A stretch of DNA of 64,000 bases from Cryobacterium sp. PH29-G1 (GCF_030063365.1 NZ_JASISY010000004.1:274164-338163), one strand, 5' to 3'; numbered from the stretch's first letter, positions 39,374-47,617 are shown. Notes: generated by a model from the sequence alone, not told the origin. A program made the numbers and translations.

Positions 39374-40789
39374 ATGACCGAGACCGTGCCCATCGAATGT
39401 CTGCCGGCCACTGAACTCGTGCAGCGCTACAGCAGCGGAGATCTTTCCCCGGTCGAGGTGACGGCCGCGGTGCTCGATCGGGCCGAGCGGCTGCAGCCCG
39501 ACTTGAATTGTTTTTGGGGCATTGACCGGGCGGGGGCGCTCGATGCCGCAGCCGCTAGCGAAAAACGCTGGGCCGCGGGCAAACCGCTCGGAACGATCGA
39601 CGGTGTGCCGACCAGCATCAAGGAGAACGTGGCCGTGCGCGGGTTCAGCCAGCCCTCCGGTACGGCCGCCAAATTCGACGCGCCGATCGCCACCACCGAC
39701 GGACCGAGCGCGGCGCGCATTCGGGAGTCCGGCGGCGTACTCTTCGGCGTCACGGTTATGCCGGACTACGGCATGCTGTCTTCCGGAGTGTCGAGCCTGC
39801 ACGGAATCACCCGCAGCCCGTGGAACCCGAAGTGGACGGTCGGCGGGTCCAGCGCCGGCGCGGGCGCCGCGGCCGCCGCCGGAATCGGGCCGCTGCACCT
39901 CGGATCCGACATCGGCGGTTCCCTGCGCCTGCCGGCGACCTGGCTCGGGCTCGTCACGCTCAAACCGAGTTTCGGCCGAATCCCGGTCGACCCGCCATAT
40001 ATGGGTCGGGTGGCCGGACCGCTGACCAGAACAGTGGATGATGCGGCCCTGCTCATGGGAGTGCTCGCCCGGCCAGACCTGCGCGACTACAGCAGCCTCG
40101 GCGAGCAAAACGTGGATTGGACCGACGTGCGCGACGCCGGAGGCGGTGTGGCCGGACTGCGGGTGGGGTTTCACCTGGCCGGCGGTGCCGGAATGGCGAC
40201 CGACCCGGAGGTGGCGGCATCCGTTTTGCAGGCGGTGCAGCTCTTTGCGGCGGCCGGTGCGATCGTCGAGGAGATCGCTCCGGTGATGACCGAAAAGTAC
40301 CTCGCCGACCTCGACCTGTTTCTGCGGGTGCGTTCGCTCGCTGACTATGAGGTGCTGGAACCGGCCCGGCAGGCTATGGTGCTCGACTTCATTCGGGAAT
40401 GGGTATTGGGCGGTGCCGGAACGACGGGGACCGAGGTGGTGCGGTGCTATCAGAGCATCCAGGACCTGCGGGGGGCGACCGTTGCAGCCACAGCGCCCTA
40501 TGACCTGGTGCTTTCACCGGTCGCCGCGGTCGCCGCATTCCCGGCGGAATGGCCGATGCCGACCAACGATGCGGCAACCTCCCTCGATCACATCGCATTC
40601 ACCGCGCCATACAACTTTTCGGAGCAGCCGGCCAGCTCGGTGAACTGCGGGTTCACCGCCGACGGACGCCCGATCGGGCTGCACATCGCCGGGCGTCGCT
40701 TCGAGGATCTCGCTGTCCTCCGGGCTACTCGCTGGTACGAGACCGCGCGGCCCGCCGCGAGCGTACCGGTCTGGCCCGTTCAGACCTGA
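39374..40789 (+). CDS. Amidase (amidase-signature family)
   Basis: 471 residues. The amidase-signature triad is complete: GVPTSIKENVA (Lys83), VGGSSAGAGAA (Ser159) and GSDIGGSLRLPA (nucleophile Ser183). It hydrolyses an amide to acid plus ammonia or amine. It is close in length to aryl/aliphatic amidases and lacks GatA context (gatCAB is at 19-23 kb). It is the last gene of the importer operon, 48 bp after the ATPase, so it probably acts on the imported compound. Confidence 0.93.
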   Translation: MTETVPIECLPATELVQRYSSGDLSPVEVTAAVLDRAERLQPDLNCFWGIDRAGALDAAAASEKRWAAGKPLGTIDGVPTSIKENVAVRGFSQPSGTAAKFDAPIATTDGPSAARIRESGGVLFGVTVMPDYGMLSSGVSSLHGITRSPWNPKWTVGGSSAGAGAAAAAGIGPLHLGSDIGGSLRLPATWLGLVTLKPSFGRIPVDPPYMGRVAGPLTRTVDDAALLMGVLARPDLRDYSSLGEQNVDWTDVRDAGGGVAGLRVGFHLAGGAGMATDPEVAASVLQAVQLFAAAGAIVEEIAPVMTEKYLADLDLFLRVRSLADYEVLEPARQAMVLDFIREWVLGGAGTTGTEVVRCYQSIQDLRGATVAATAPYDLVLSPVAAVAAFPAEWPMPTNDAATSLDHIAFTAPYNFSEQPASSVNCGFTADGRPIGLHIAGRRFEDLAVLRATRWYETARPAASVPVWPVQT

Positions 40790-40830
40790 GCCGGCCGGTC
40801 GGCTCACGTCACAGCTCGCGGGCTCCAGCG

Positions 40831-41604
40831 CTAGGCGTTCGGCGGGTCGAAGCGGCCGTCGACGGCCGTCCAGCCGCCATCGACGGTGAGTACCGAACCG
40901 GTCACGAACCGCGACGCATCCGAGGCGAGGTAGACCACGGCGCCGGCCAATTCGCTCGGTGTCGACCAGCGGCCCAGCGCGCTCTTGGCGGCATAGGCGT
41001 TGTACCACTCGGGATTGCTCTTGATCTGGGCCGTCAGCGGGGTTTCCACGACGCCGGGGGAGATCGCGTTCACGCGCACGCCGGCCTGACCGTATTCGGC
41101 GGCGGCCGTGCGTAACAACTGCACCAACCCGGCCTTGGTCGCGGCGTAGACCCCTTGGCCGGGCTCGACCGTGACCGCTCGAATCGAAGCGAAGCCGATG
41201 ATGCTGCCGCCACCGTGGGCCGCCATGGTCGGTGCAAAGGCCTGGATGAGCACGAATGCCGCGCGCAGGTTGAGATTCACGACGCGATCGAACTCGTCGA
41301 GCGTGTAGTCCGCGATGCGCTTGCGTACATTGGTTGCGGCGGTGAAGACGAGGGCGGCCAGGTCGTTGAGGTCGCGCGCGACGGCCTGCACGGCCTGCTG
41401 GTCGAGCACGTCCAGCTGCAGCGAACTGGCACCGGCGCCGAGCTGGGCGGCGGTGGACGCAGCGCTGTTCGCATCACGGTCGGCGCAGATCACCGTGGCA
41501 CCGTGGGCGTGGAGGGCCAAGGCGCTCTCGCGGCCGATGCCGCTGCCGGCCCCGATCACGAGCACGCGGCGACCGGAAAATTGGAACAGCTGGGTGTAGT
41601 CCAC
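40831..41604 (-). CDS. Short-chain dehydrogenase/reductase (SDR)
   Basis: 257 residues, classical SDR. Cofactor motif VIGAGSGIGRES (residues 17-27) with Asp42 after the second strand, favouring NAD(H). Catalytic Ser140, Tyr153 and Lys157 (GVYAATKAG). The C-terminus VTGSVLTVDGGW is typical. It reads in the same direction as the aldehyde dehydrogenase 20 bp upstream, so the two form an operon. Likely oxidises an alcohol or hydroxy-acid intermediate; the substrate is unknown. Confidence 0.92.
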   Translation of the reverse strand: MDYTQLFQFSGRRVLVIGAGSGIGRESALALHAHGATVICADRDANSAASTAAQLGAGASSLQLDVLDQQAVQAVARDLNDLAALVFTAATNVRKRIADYTLDEFDRVVNLNLRAAFVLIQAFAPTMAAHGGGSIIGFASIRAVTVEPGQGVYAATKAGLVQLLRTAAAEYGQAGVRVNAISPGVVETPLTAQIKSNPEWYNAYAAKSALGRWSTPSELAGAVVYLASDASRFVTGSVLTVDGGWTAVDGRFDPPNA

Positions 41605-41624
41605 GATGTCTCTTTCTTGGTGAT

Positions 41625-43073
41625 TTACGGGCGGATCATGGCCATGCGGGTCACGGTGAACTCTTCGATAGCGAACCGCGGCCCTTCGCGGCCCGTGCCG
41701 GAGTCCTTGACGCCGCCGTAGGGCATGATGTCGGAGCGAAAGCCGGGAATTTCGTTGACCACGACACCACCGACGTCGAGCTCGTTAATGGCGCGAAAGG
41801 CTCGTTGCAGGGAACTTGTGTAGATCGCGGCCTGCAGGCCGTAGCGGGACCGGTTGACCAGCTCGACCGCCGAATCCATGTCGGAGACGCGTTGCAGCAC
41901 AACGACCGGTCCAAAGATTTCCTCGCACCAGGCGAGGGCGTCGTGCGAAACGTCCGTCAGCACGGTTGGGGCGATGCTGCGGCCGACCAGGTGCCCACCG
42001 GCCAGAACCCGGGCCCCGCTTGCGCGGGCGGCGGTGATCCAGGCCAGGATACGTCCCGTTGATGCCTCGTTAATGACTGGCGCCACCCGGGTGCTCTCAC
42101 AGCGAGGATCCCCCACCACCACGTCGGGGAGGCGGGCGAGCAGCATCCGTTCGAATTCGTCGGCGATCGAATCGTGCACCAGAATGCGCTGCACCGAGAT
42201 GCAGGCCTGGCCATTGGCATAGAAACCACCACGGATCACGGCGTCGACGGCAGCCTCGAGGTTGGCATCGCTCTCGACAATCAGCGCGGTATTGGAGCCC
42301 AGTTCGAGCACGACTTTGCGGGGAGCGGCATCTCGGGCGATCTGGTGCCCGACCGCGGCGGAACCGGTGAACGACACCACGGCAACGCGTGGATCGCGCA
42401 CGAGGGCTTCGCCCACCGCGATGCCGCCCGTGACGAGCTGAACGGCGGCGCTGGAGACTCCGTGTTCGCGCAGCACGCCGCGGATCAGGTCGACCGCCCA
42501 TAGCGTTGCCAGGGGTGTGTTCGGGGCTGGCTTGATAATGATCGGGCACCCGGCGGCGAGGGCCGGGGCGAGCTTATGGCTGGCCAGCAGAAAGGGATAG
42601 TTGAAACCGGTGACGCCCACGACGATGCCAGCCGGTCGCCGCGTCCAATAGCCGATCATTCCCACGCCGCTGGGTTGCAGGTCGAGCGGAACGGTTTCGC
42701 CGTGCTGGTGGGCGACTTCCTCGGCACTTGCCGACCAGGTGGTGAGGGCACGGGCGACCTCCGTGCGGCAGTCCACGAGCGGCTTGCCGGTCTCCAGCAC
42801 CAGAAGCTGCTCGATCTCGGCGGTGTGCTCGGCGAGGGCATCGTGGATGCCGATCAGCAGCTGACGGCGGGCGCCCGTGCTCAGGCCGGCCAGTTCCGCG
42901 CGTGCCGAGGCGGCCGCATCCACGGCCAGCTCGGCATGCTGCACCGTGCCGACCGGGGCCGACGCCACGGGGGAGCCGTCGAAGGGGAACACGATCTCCT
43001 GCTGCTCCGAGCAATCCAGCCAGCGCTCGCCGATGGGGAGCCCGGCCGGGTAGGGAATCGGGAACGGAACCAC
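41625..43073 (-). CDS. Aldehyde dehydrogenase family protein
   Basis: 482 residues from GTG 43073. ALDH fold with GFNYPFLLASHKLAPALAAG, FTGSAAVG, the general base Glu257 (LELGSNTALIV) and nucleophile Cys291 (NGQACISVQRILVH). The CISVQR motif and ELGSN are closer to the lactaldehyde/NADP-GAPDH/phosphonoacetaldehyde group than to betaine or succinate-semialdehyde dehydrogenases. It forms an operon with the SDR and diverges from the LeuB-like gene across the second FadR-type box. Confidence 0.92.
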   Translation of the reverse strand: MVPFPIPYPAGLPIGERWLDCSEQQEIVFPFDGSPVASAPVGTVQHAELAVDAAASARAELAGLSTGARRQLLIGIHDALAEHTAEIEQLLVLETGKPLVDCRTEVARALTTWSASAEEVAHQHGETVPLDLQPSGVGMIGYWTRRPAGIVVGVTGFNYPFLLASHKLAPALAAGCPIIIKPAPNTPLATLWAVDLIRGVLREHGVSSAAVQLVTGGIAVGEALVRDPRVAVVSFTGSAAVGHQIARDAAPRKVVLELGSNTALIVESDANLEAAVDAVIRGGFYANGQACISVQRILVHDSIADEFERMLLARLPDVVVGDPRCESTRVAPVINEASTGRILAWITAARASGARVLAGGHLVGRSIAPTVLTDVSHDALAWCEEIFGPVVVLQRVSDMDSAVELVNRSRYGLQAAIYTSSLQRAFRAINELDVGGVVVNEIPGFRSDIMPYGGVKDSGTGREGPRFAIEEFTVTRMAMIRP

Positions 43074-43122
43074 GGTGACCGCCTTCTGTTGTACGTACCG
43101 GAGGAAATGCTGGCTTTTCTAC

Positions 43123-43133
43123 TGGTCTGACCA
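43123..43133. promoter_or_regulatory. FadR-type operator, site 2
   Basis: TGGTCTGACCA, identical to site 1, here extended to ACTGGT-CTG-ACCAGT (43121-43135). It lies between the divergent aldehyde dehydrogenase (start 43073) and the LeuB-like gene (start 43229), so it can control both. Confidence 0.78.
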
Positions 43134-43228
43134 GTAACCTATCTAGGGTATCGAGTGGCGAACGTCCGGTCAATGACCTGCCGTGGCCCGCACCAGATCA
43201 CCCCGCATTCGACCCACAGGAGCGCGCA

Positions 43229-44359
43229 ATGACCAGCATCGACAGAATCCACCGGCTGGCCGTAATTCGCGGCGACGGAATCGGGCCCGAGGTGATCGAT
43301 GCCGCACTCGCGGTGCTCGCTGCGGCGGAGTCCGCGTTCGGTTTTCGAACCGAAATCACCGAGATTGCGGCCGGTGCTCAGCATTATCTCGCCACCGGAG
43401 AACTGTGGACCCCCGCCTTGCAGGAGCAACTCCGCAGCCATGACGCCATTTTGTTCGGCGCGATGGGCGACCCCGCCGTCGCGCCCGGCATTCTGGAACG
43501 CGGCTTCATCCTCGAAATGCGACGCAGCTTTCAGCAGGCCGTGAACCTGCGACCGGTCAAGCTGTATCCCGGCGTGGTGACGCCCATCGCCGGCCTCACC
43601 CCGGAACGCTGCGACCTCGTGATTGTGCGGGAGAACACCGAGGGCGCCTACGTGGGCCGGGGATCGACGGTGCATGCCGGCACCCCGAACGCCGTCGCCG
43701 TGCAGGAATCGGTCAACACCCGAATGGGTGTGGAACGCGTCGTTGAGTTCGCTTTTCGCCTGGCCGAGCGTCGGGGTGGCACGCTGACCCTGTGCCACAA
43801 GAAGAACATCCTGGTTGAAGCCGGCACCCTCTGGCAATCGACCGTCGACGAGGTCAGTGCGCGGTTTCCCACGGTTCCCGTGGACTACGTGCACGTCGAC
43901 GCCCTGTGCTTTTACCTGCCGACCACCCCGGAGCGCTTCAACGTGGTCGTGACCGACAACCTATTCGGTGACATCATCACCGACCTGGGCGCGGCCATCC
44001 AGGGTGGTCTCGGCGTCGCCGCGAGCGCGAACGTGAACCTTGACGGCTCCGGCCCGAGCATGTTCGAAGCCATCCACGGCTCGGCGCCCGACATCGCCGG
44101 TCGAGGCTGGGCCAACCCCGTCGGAGCCATCCTCTCCACGGCCATGTGCCTCGCTCACCTGGGCGAGGGCGATGCTGCTCGGGCGATCGAGGCTGCCGCC
44201 GTGCACGTTCTGGCGCAACTGCCGGCGACCGCCGGGCCGGCCATGGGCTTCTCCACCGCGCAACTGGGCCAGAAAATCGCGGAGCTGGTGCGAAGCGGCG
44301 CGTCGGTCGCCGCCATCCCGGGGTACTCCGTCATGGATGACCTCGCAGCGCTGCGCTGA
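43229..44359 (+). CDS. Isopropylmalate/tartrate dehydrogenase-like (beta-decarboxylating) enzyme
   Basis: 376 residues; CAGGAG precedes the ATG. It belongs to the isocitrate/isopropylmalate dehydrogenase superfamily: LAVIRGDGIGPEVIDAAL, GAMGDPAVAPGILERG, NLRPVKLYPGV, IVRENTEGAYVGRG, CHKKNILVEAGTLW, VTDNLFGDIITDLGAA and HGSAPDIAGRGWANPVG. These enzymes oxidise a 2-hydroxy acid with NAD(P) and usually decarboxylate at C3. It may be the leucine-pathway enzyme, but its operator and neighbours point to a catabolic paralogue (D-malate, tartrate or similar). Distinguishing these needs phylogeny. Confidence 0.85.
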   Translation: MTSIDRIHRLAVIRGDGIGPEVIDAALAVLAAAESAFGFRTEITEIAAGAQHYLATGELWTPALQEQLRSHDAILFGAMGDPAVAPGILERGFILEMRRSFQQAVNLRPVKLYPGVVTPIAGLTPERCDLVIVRENTEGAYVGRGSTVHAGTPNAVAVQESVNTRMGVERVVEFAFRLAERRGGTLTLCHKKNILVEAGTLWQSTVDEVSARFPTVPVDYVHVDALCFYLPTTPERFNVVVTDNLFGDIITDLGAAIQGGLGVAASANVNLDGSGPSMFEAIHGSAPDIAGRGWANPVGAILSTAMCLAHLGEGDAARAIEAAAVHVLAQLPATAGPAMGFSTAQLGQKIAELVRSGASVAAIPGYSVMDDLAALR

Positions 44360-44420
44360 ACTTATGCGCTGAAGCGGTGCCCTGGATCCATACAGTGACC
44401 GGAGCACCGCTCGCGGCCTG

Positions 44421-44426
44421 TAACCT
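44421..44426 (+). promoter_or_regulatory. Candidate -10 TAACCT for tRNA-Arg
   Basis: TAACCT ends 11 nt before the first base of the mature tRNA. The -35 is not clear. Confidence 0.35.
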
Positions 44427-44437
44427 TGAACAATCCC

Positions 44438-44510
44438 GCCCCCGTAGCTCAGTGGATAGAGCACCGGCCTTCTAATCCGATTGTCGTAGGTTCGATTCCT
44501 ACCGGGGGCA
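44438..44510 (+). tRNA. tRNA-Arg (anticodon TCT), no encoded CCA
   Basis: GCCCCCG pairs with CGGGGGC, D arm GCTC-AGTGGATA-GAGC, anticodon loop CTTCTAA (anticodon TCT), T arm GTAGG-TTCGATT-CCTAC, discriminator A. The anticodon stem CCGGC/TCCGA has only the three central pairs; positions 27-43 (C-A) and 31-39 (C-T) do not pair. The 3' end continues CCG, so CCA must be added enzymatically, unlike the tRNA-His of this window. Confidence 0.92.
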
Positions 44511-44660
44511 CCGTACTGCCCATTGTCAGAGTGGCTCCATTGAGGCTGAAACCGAGGCGATGCTGATCGCCGTCAGGGCGAGATGGAAGCTGCCGACAAC
44601 CGTGATGAGGTGTTCTGCCCGGAGGTCCCTCAGGCTAATCCTGTGCAGGCCGAAACGCTC

Positions 44661-44692
44661 GGTACCGGTACCGGTACCGGTACCGGTACCGG
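44661..44692. repeat. (GGTACC)5 hexanucleotide tandem repeat upstream of nadE
   Basis: Five perfect copies of the self-complementary hexamer GGTACC (44661-44690) plus GG. It begins 66 bp before the nadE ATG. Slipped-strand copy-number change is plausible for such an array. Confidence 0.9.
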
Positions 44693-44715
44693 CAGCGCGC
44701 AGTCGTCAGGATTGC

Positions 44716-44721
44716 TAGATT
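44716..44721 (+). promoter_or_regulatory. -10 element TAGATT, leaderless nadE
   Basis: TANNNT 5 nt before the nadE ATG at 44727; no Shine-Dalgarno. The -35 region would fall just at the end of the GGTACC array, so array length could shift promoter context. Confidence 0.45.
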
Positions 44722-44726
44722 CAAGT

Positions 44727-45548
44727 ATGCGAGAACAACAGGCGCGAATCATCGCGGAACTCAACGTCTCACCCACCATCGTCCCGGCCGCCGAAGTGCG
44801 TCGCCGGGTCAAATTTCTTAAGGACTACCTCAAGCGCACCGGCGCCCAGGGCCTGGTGCTCGGTATCAGCGGCGGCCAAGACTCCACCCTCGCTGGCCGG
44901 CTCTGCGCGCTGGCCGTCGACGAACTGGCCGAGGAAGGGCATGCTGCAACGTTTGTGGCCGTACGCCTGCCTTACGCGGTGCAGCGCGACGAAGCGGATG
45001 CCCAACTCGCGTTGGAATTCATTCGTCCGCAATCCCAGGCCACCTTCAACATAGAACTCGCCGTTGACGGATTCGAGAGTGAGTTTCTGGCCAGCCTCGA
45101 CGTGGCGATGACGGACTTCACCAAGGGCAACGTCAAGGCGCGCTCTCGCATGATCGCGCAATATGCGCTGGCCGGCCAGCTCGGCCTACTCGTGGTCGGC
45201 ACCGACCATGCCGCCGAAGCCGTTACCGGCTTCTTCACCAAGTATGGTGACGGCGGCACCGATATTCTGCCGCTGACCGGGTTGACCAAGCGTCAGGGCC
45301 GCGCCCTGCTCATAGAACTCGGTTCGCCGGAACAACTCTATTTGAAGGCCCCCACCGCTGACCTGCTTGACCACACGCCCGGCCAGACCGATGAAGCCAA
45401 TCTCGGTTTGCAGTACGAGCACATCGATGACTTTCTTGAGGGTTTGACCGTTGAGGACGAAGTGGCGGAGGCGATCGAGGCTCGCTATCGAGCCACGGAA
45501 CACAAGCGGCGGGTGCCGGCATCATTGTTCGACGAGTGGTGGCAGTAG
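44727..45548 (+). CDS. nadE: NH3-dependent NAD+ synthetase
   Basis: 273 residues from ATG 44727, the standard size of the short NadE that lacks the glutaminase domain. It amidates nicotinic acid adenine dinucleotide with ATP and ammonia. Seen: PP-loop [14 protein letters not shown] (about 46-59), [55 protein letters not shown] and [10 protein letters not shown]. An in-frame start at 44583 would add 48 residues that include the GGTACC repeat, so it was rejected. A strong hairpin follows. Confidence 0.96.
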   Translation: MREQQARIIAELNVSPTIVPAAEVRRRVKFLKDYLKRTGAQGLVLGISGGQDSTLAGRLCALAVDELAEEGHAATFVAVRLPYAVQRDEADAQLALEFIRPQSQATFNIELAVDGFESEFLASLDVAMTDFTKGNVKARSRMIAQYALAGQLGLLVVGTDHAAEAVTGFFTKYGDGGTDILPLTGLTKRQGRALLIELGSPEQLYLKAPTADLLDHTPGQTDEANLGLQYEHIDDFLEGLTVEDEVAEAIEARYRATEHKRRVPASLFDEWWQ

Positions 45549-45574
45549 CAGCTGAGAACTGCAATCACAAAAAG

Positions 45575-45609
45575 GAGCCGGTCAGCGCTGTATAAGCGCC
45601 GACCGGCTC
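45575..45609. terminator. Bidirectional terminator after nadE
   Basis: GAGCCGGTC (45575-45583) pairs with GACCGGCTC (45601-45609), and the stem continues inward through AGCGCT/AGCGCC around a GTATA loop. On the minus strand the stem is followed by CTTTTTGTG, a good U-tract for the convergent gene. Confidence 0.85.
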
Positions 45610-45631
45610 GGTAAATCTGGTGGAGGACCGG

Positions 45632-46402
45632 CTACAGGGTGGGGGTCGACGACGAACGCGTGAGCGGATCCGTGCTGCGAACCTCAAGCTTGTTCACGTC
45701 GTCCAGCAGACGCTGCGTCTCAGTTGACGGCGAGGTGCTTGCCGGCGCTGTCGTCGAAGCGGATGCCCCGGAGCGGCCACCGACCGCGGGCGTGAGCGGT
45801 GCGGTGCGCAAGGGTGCCGATGCTGAATCGGGCGCGGTGTACTGATCGTGGTGCTGCTGCGCCACCCACGCTTCCTGCTCGGCGAGCAGGCTTTTCTCGG
45901 TGGAGGTGTTCTGTGACTTCCAGCGGTCCAGATCGCCCTGAAAGATCTTGCGTGCGCGAGCTGGTTTGTTCTGCCAATCAACCAGACGGTCGCGAAATTC
46001 GACCAGGGCCGGTTCCAACTGGTAGCCGAACGTGGCCGAGGTGCGCTTGAGCTCGTAGAGCTCGTGGGCGGCCCAGTTCGCCGCGATTCCCGATCCACGG
46101 ATCGGCAGCAGGCGTACCTGAATGTCGGCCTGGCCGACTGCCCGGTCGCTCATGACCTGTTCCTGCGGAGTCAGCGAATTCCAGACGGATGCCTCGGTAG
46201 CGGCATCGATGAGGGTCGCGATCGCCGCGACCTTGACTTCGCGATCTCGCTGCGAAATGAGCCGTTTGATGGCCCCACGCGAGATCAACGCGGCCAGCAC
46301 GCTGGCAATGACGATTGCGCCGATGAACACGACCGCGGTGAAAACCATCGGTCGCGTGTCGACATCGGTAAACCAGGCTACGAAGCTATTCCACCATTCC
46401 AT
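45632..46402 (-). CDS. Single-pass membrane protein, unknown function
   Basis: 256 residues, no family recognised. One membrane helix (about 19-42, MVFTAVVFIGAIVIASVLAALI), then a cytoplasmic helical domain (about 45-185; AVGQADIQVRLLPIRGSGIAANWAAHE is the most distinctive part, split here by composition), then a Ser/Thr/Ala/Pro-rich tail. TAAAAT lies 7 nt before the ATG. Confidence 0.75.
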   Translation of the reverse strand: MEWWNSFVAWFTDVDTRPMVFTAVVFIGAIVIASVLAALISRGAIKRLISQRDREVKVAAIATLIDAATEASVWNSLTPQEQVMSDRAVGQADIQVRLLPIRGSGIAANWAAHELYELKRTSATFGYQLEPALVEFRDRLVDWQNKPARARKIFQGDLDRWKSQNTSTEKSLLAEQEAWVAQQHHDQYTAPDSASAPLRTAPLTPAVGGRSGASASTTAPASTSPSTETQRLLDDVNKLEVRSTDPLTRSSSTPTL

Positions 46403-46409
46403 GTGCTGG

Positions 46410-46415
46410 ATTTTA
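46410..46415 (-). promoter_or_regulatory. -10 element TAAAAT, leaderless membrane-protein gene
   Basis: Near-consensus -10 on the minus strand, 7 nt before the ATG at 46402. Confidence 0.55.
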
Positions 46416-46483
46416 TCCGCGCCGCACCCCGTTCTCCGGGACCATTCCCGGCGTGCCCTCAGGCAATTGCCGCAATGGCGGCC

Positions 46484-46729
46484 CTAACGAAAGCAATCGA
46501 CCGCATCGTTGATACGACAGAACATGCCGAGGGCTACGGTGCGCGTGGCGAAGACGACTCGCCGTGCGCTGAATCGGTCACCGTCGACGCCGGCCTGGCG
46601 CTCGATGTACCCGATGACAGCGCCGGTTGGATCCACGATGCGCCACAGCCCGTCGCGCACCGGAATGAAACGGCGGCCGCGAATTTCGGGAAGTGCCACG
46701 TGAGGAATCGGTGCGATGAGAGTGGTCAT
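46484..46729 (-). CDS. Small protein of unknown function
   Basis: 81 residues. It starts MTTLIAPIPHVALPEIRGRR and has strands resembling a small beta barrel (LWRIVDPTGAVIGYIER), ending FCRINDAVDCFR. AAGGAG lies 8 nt before the ATG, which supports a real gene. It is divergent from the ssb-like gene, 322 bp away. Confidence 0.65.
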   Translation of the reverse strand: MTTLIAPIPHVALPEIRGRRFIPVRDGLWRIVDPTGAVIGYIERQAGVDGDRFSARRVVFATRTVALGMFCRINDAVDCFR

Positions 46730-46908
46730 GCGTGCTCCTTCGTTGTAGGGAATCAGCAGTCACCCAGCCGACCGTGGGCGTTTCCTTTACCGTATGGGTG
46801 ACCACCGACATCCACTCGTGTCGAACAACCGGGCGCTGATGCAGCGCCGCTTCTCCACAACCCACCGGCCACTGGATTCTCCACCGATTCCAGGAACTCG
46901 ATTTTTCA

Positions 46909-46985
46909 CGTCGTTCCGGGCGACACACTCAGAGTGTGCGAACCGGGAACGACGAAGACTGGCACGAGGCGTCGTTCCCGGTTCG
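46909..46985 (+). promoter_or_regulatory. Competing hairpins in the ssb-like leader
   Basis: CGAACCGGGAACGACG (46939-46954) and its exact complement (46970-46985) form a 16-bp stem with a 15-nt loop. An alternative arm CGTCGTTCC-GGG (46909-46920) can pair with the same first strand, enclosing a smaller perfect hairpin CACACT-CAG-AGTGTG (46924-46938). The two large structures are mutually exclusive. They lie 67-143 bp before the ATG at 47052. No other gene is seen in the 322-bp gap 46730-47051. Confidence 0.65.
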
Positions 46986-47051
46986 TATGCGCTGGCAATG
47001 GGTTCGGCGCTTGCTGAGCGTGTTCGCACGCTGACTGTGCCGGGAGAAACT

Positions 47052-47582
47052 ATGAACGACTACATCACGGTTTCCGGAATCATCGGCACCGTACCCCGTC
47101 GAAGCGTCGCCAAGAACGGCGCCCCAATCACCTCTTTTCGGTTGGCCTCTCACCGCCGCCATTTCGACCGTGCCAAGAATGGTTGGGTTGACGACGACAG
47201 CAGCTGGTATTCCGTCACGACCTACCGCCAGTTGGCCGCTAATGCGGGTCAATCACTCAACCCGGGTGAACACGTCATCGTGACGGGGCGGTTGGTCGTT
47301 CGCAAATGGACCAACGGAGAACGCTCCGGAATCGACGTCGAGATTATTGCTGACGCCGTCGGTCACGATCTGACCTGGTACACCACGACTCCGGTGCGCA
47401 GCGGTGCTCCAGCTCGGGCGGGTGCCGAGCAGTTCGATCCGGAACCGGTCGAGTCCGCCGAATCCGCCGAGTCGGCCACCGCCTATCGGGAAGAGAGCGA
47501 ACAGAGCATCCAATCCGAAGACGGTTTCGTTCCGTCCGAGACCGACGCGGATCGTGATTCGTTTGCGCGTTTAGACTCGTAA
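47052..47582 (+). CDS. Single-stranded DNA-binding protein (SSB-like)
   Basis: 176 residues from ATG 47052 (GGAG upstream). An OB fold occupies residues 1-115: NDYITVSGIIGTVPRRSVAKNG begins it (shown shortened: ITVSGIIGTVP), then FRLASHRRHFD, DSSWYSVTTYRQLA and GEHVIVTGRLVVRKW. The tail is acidic (Glu/Ser/Asp-rich) but lacks the DDDIPF-type tip used to recruit partners; it ends SFARLDS. It may be a secondary SSB paralogue, not the replicative one, which normally sits between rpsF and rpsR. Confidence 0.88.
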   Translation: MNDYITVSGIIGTVPRRSVAKNGAPITSFRLASHRRHFDRAKNGWVDDDSSWYSVTTYRQLAANAGQSLNPGEHVIVTGRLVVRKWTNGERSGIDVEIIADAVGHDLTWYTTTPVRSGAPARAGAEQFDPEPVESAESAESATAYREESEQSIQSEDGFVPSETDADRDSFARLDS

Positions 47583-47617
47583 CAGCGTCCACGCGTGTGG
47601 GCAGGGGGAGGCAGCAC

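Noticed and set aside
44583..44726. N-terminal extension of nadE through the GGTACC array
   Set aside because: The residues would be a Gly-Thr run with no similarity; the leaderless -10 and family length fit ATG 44727.
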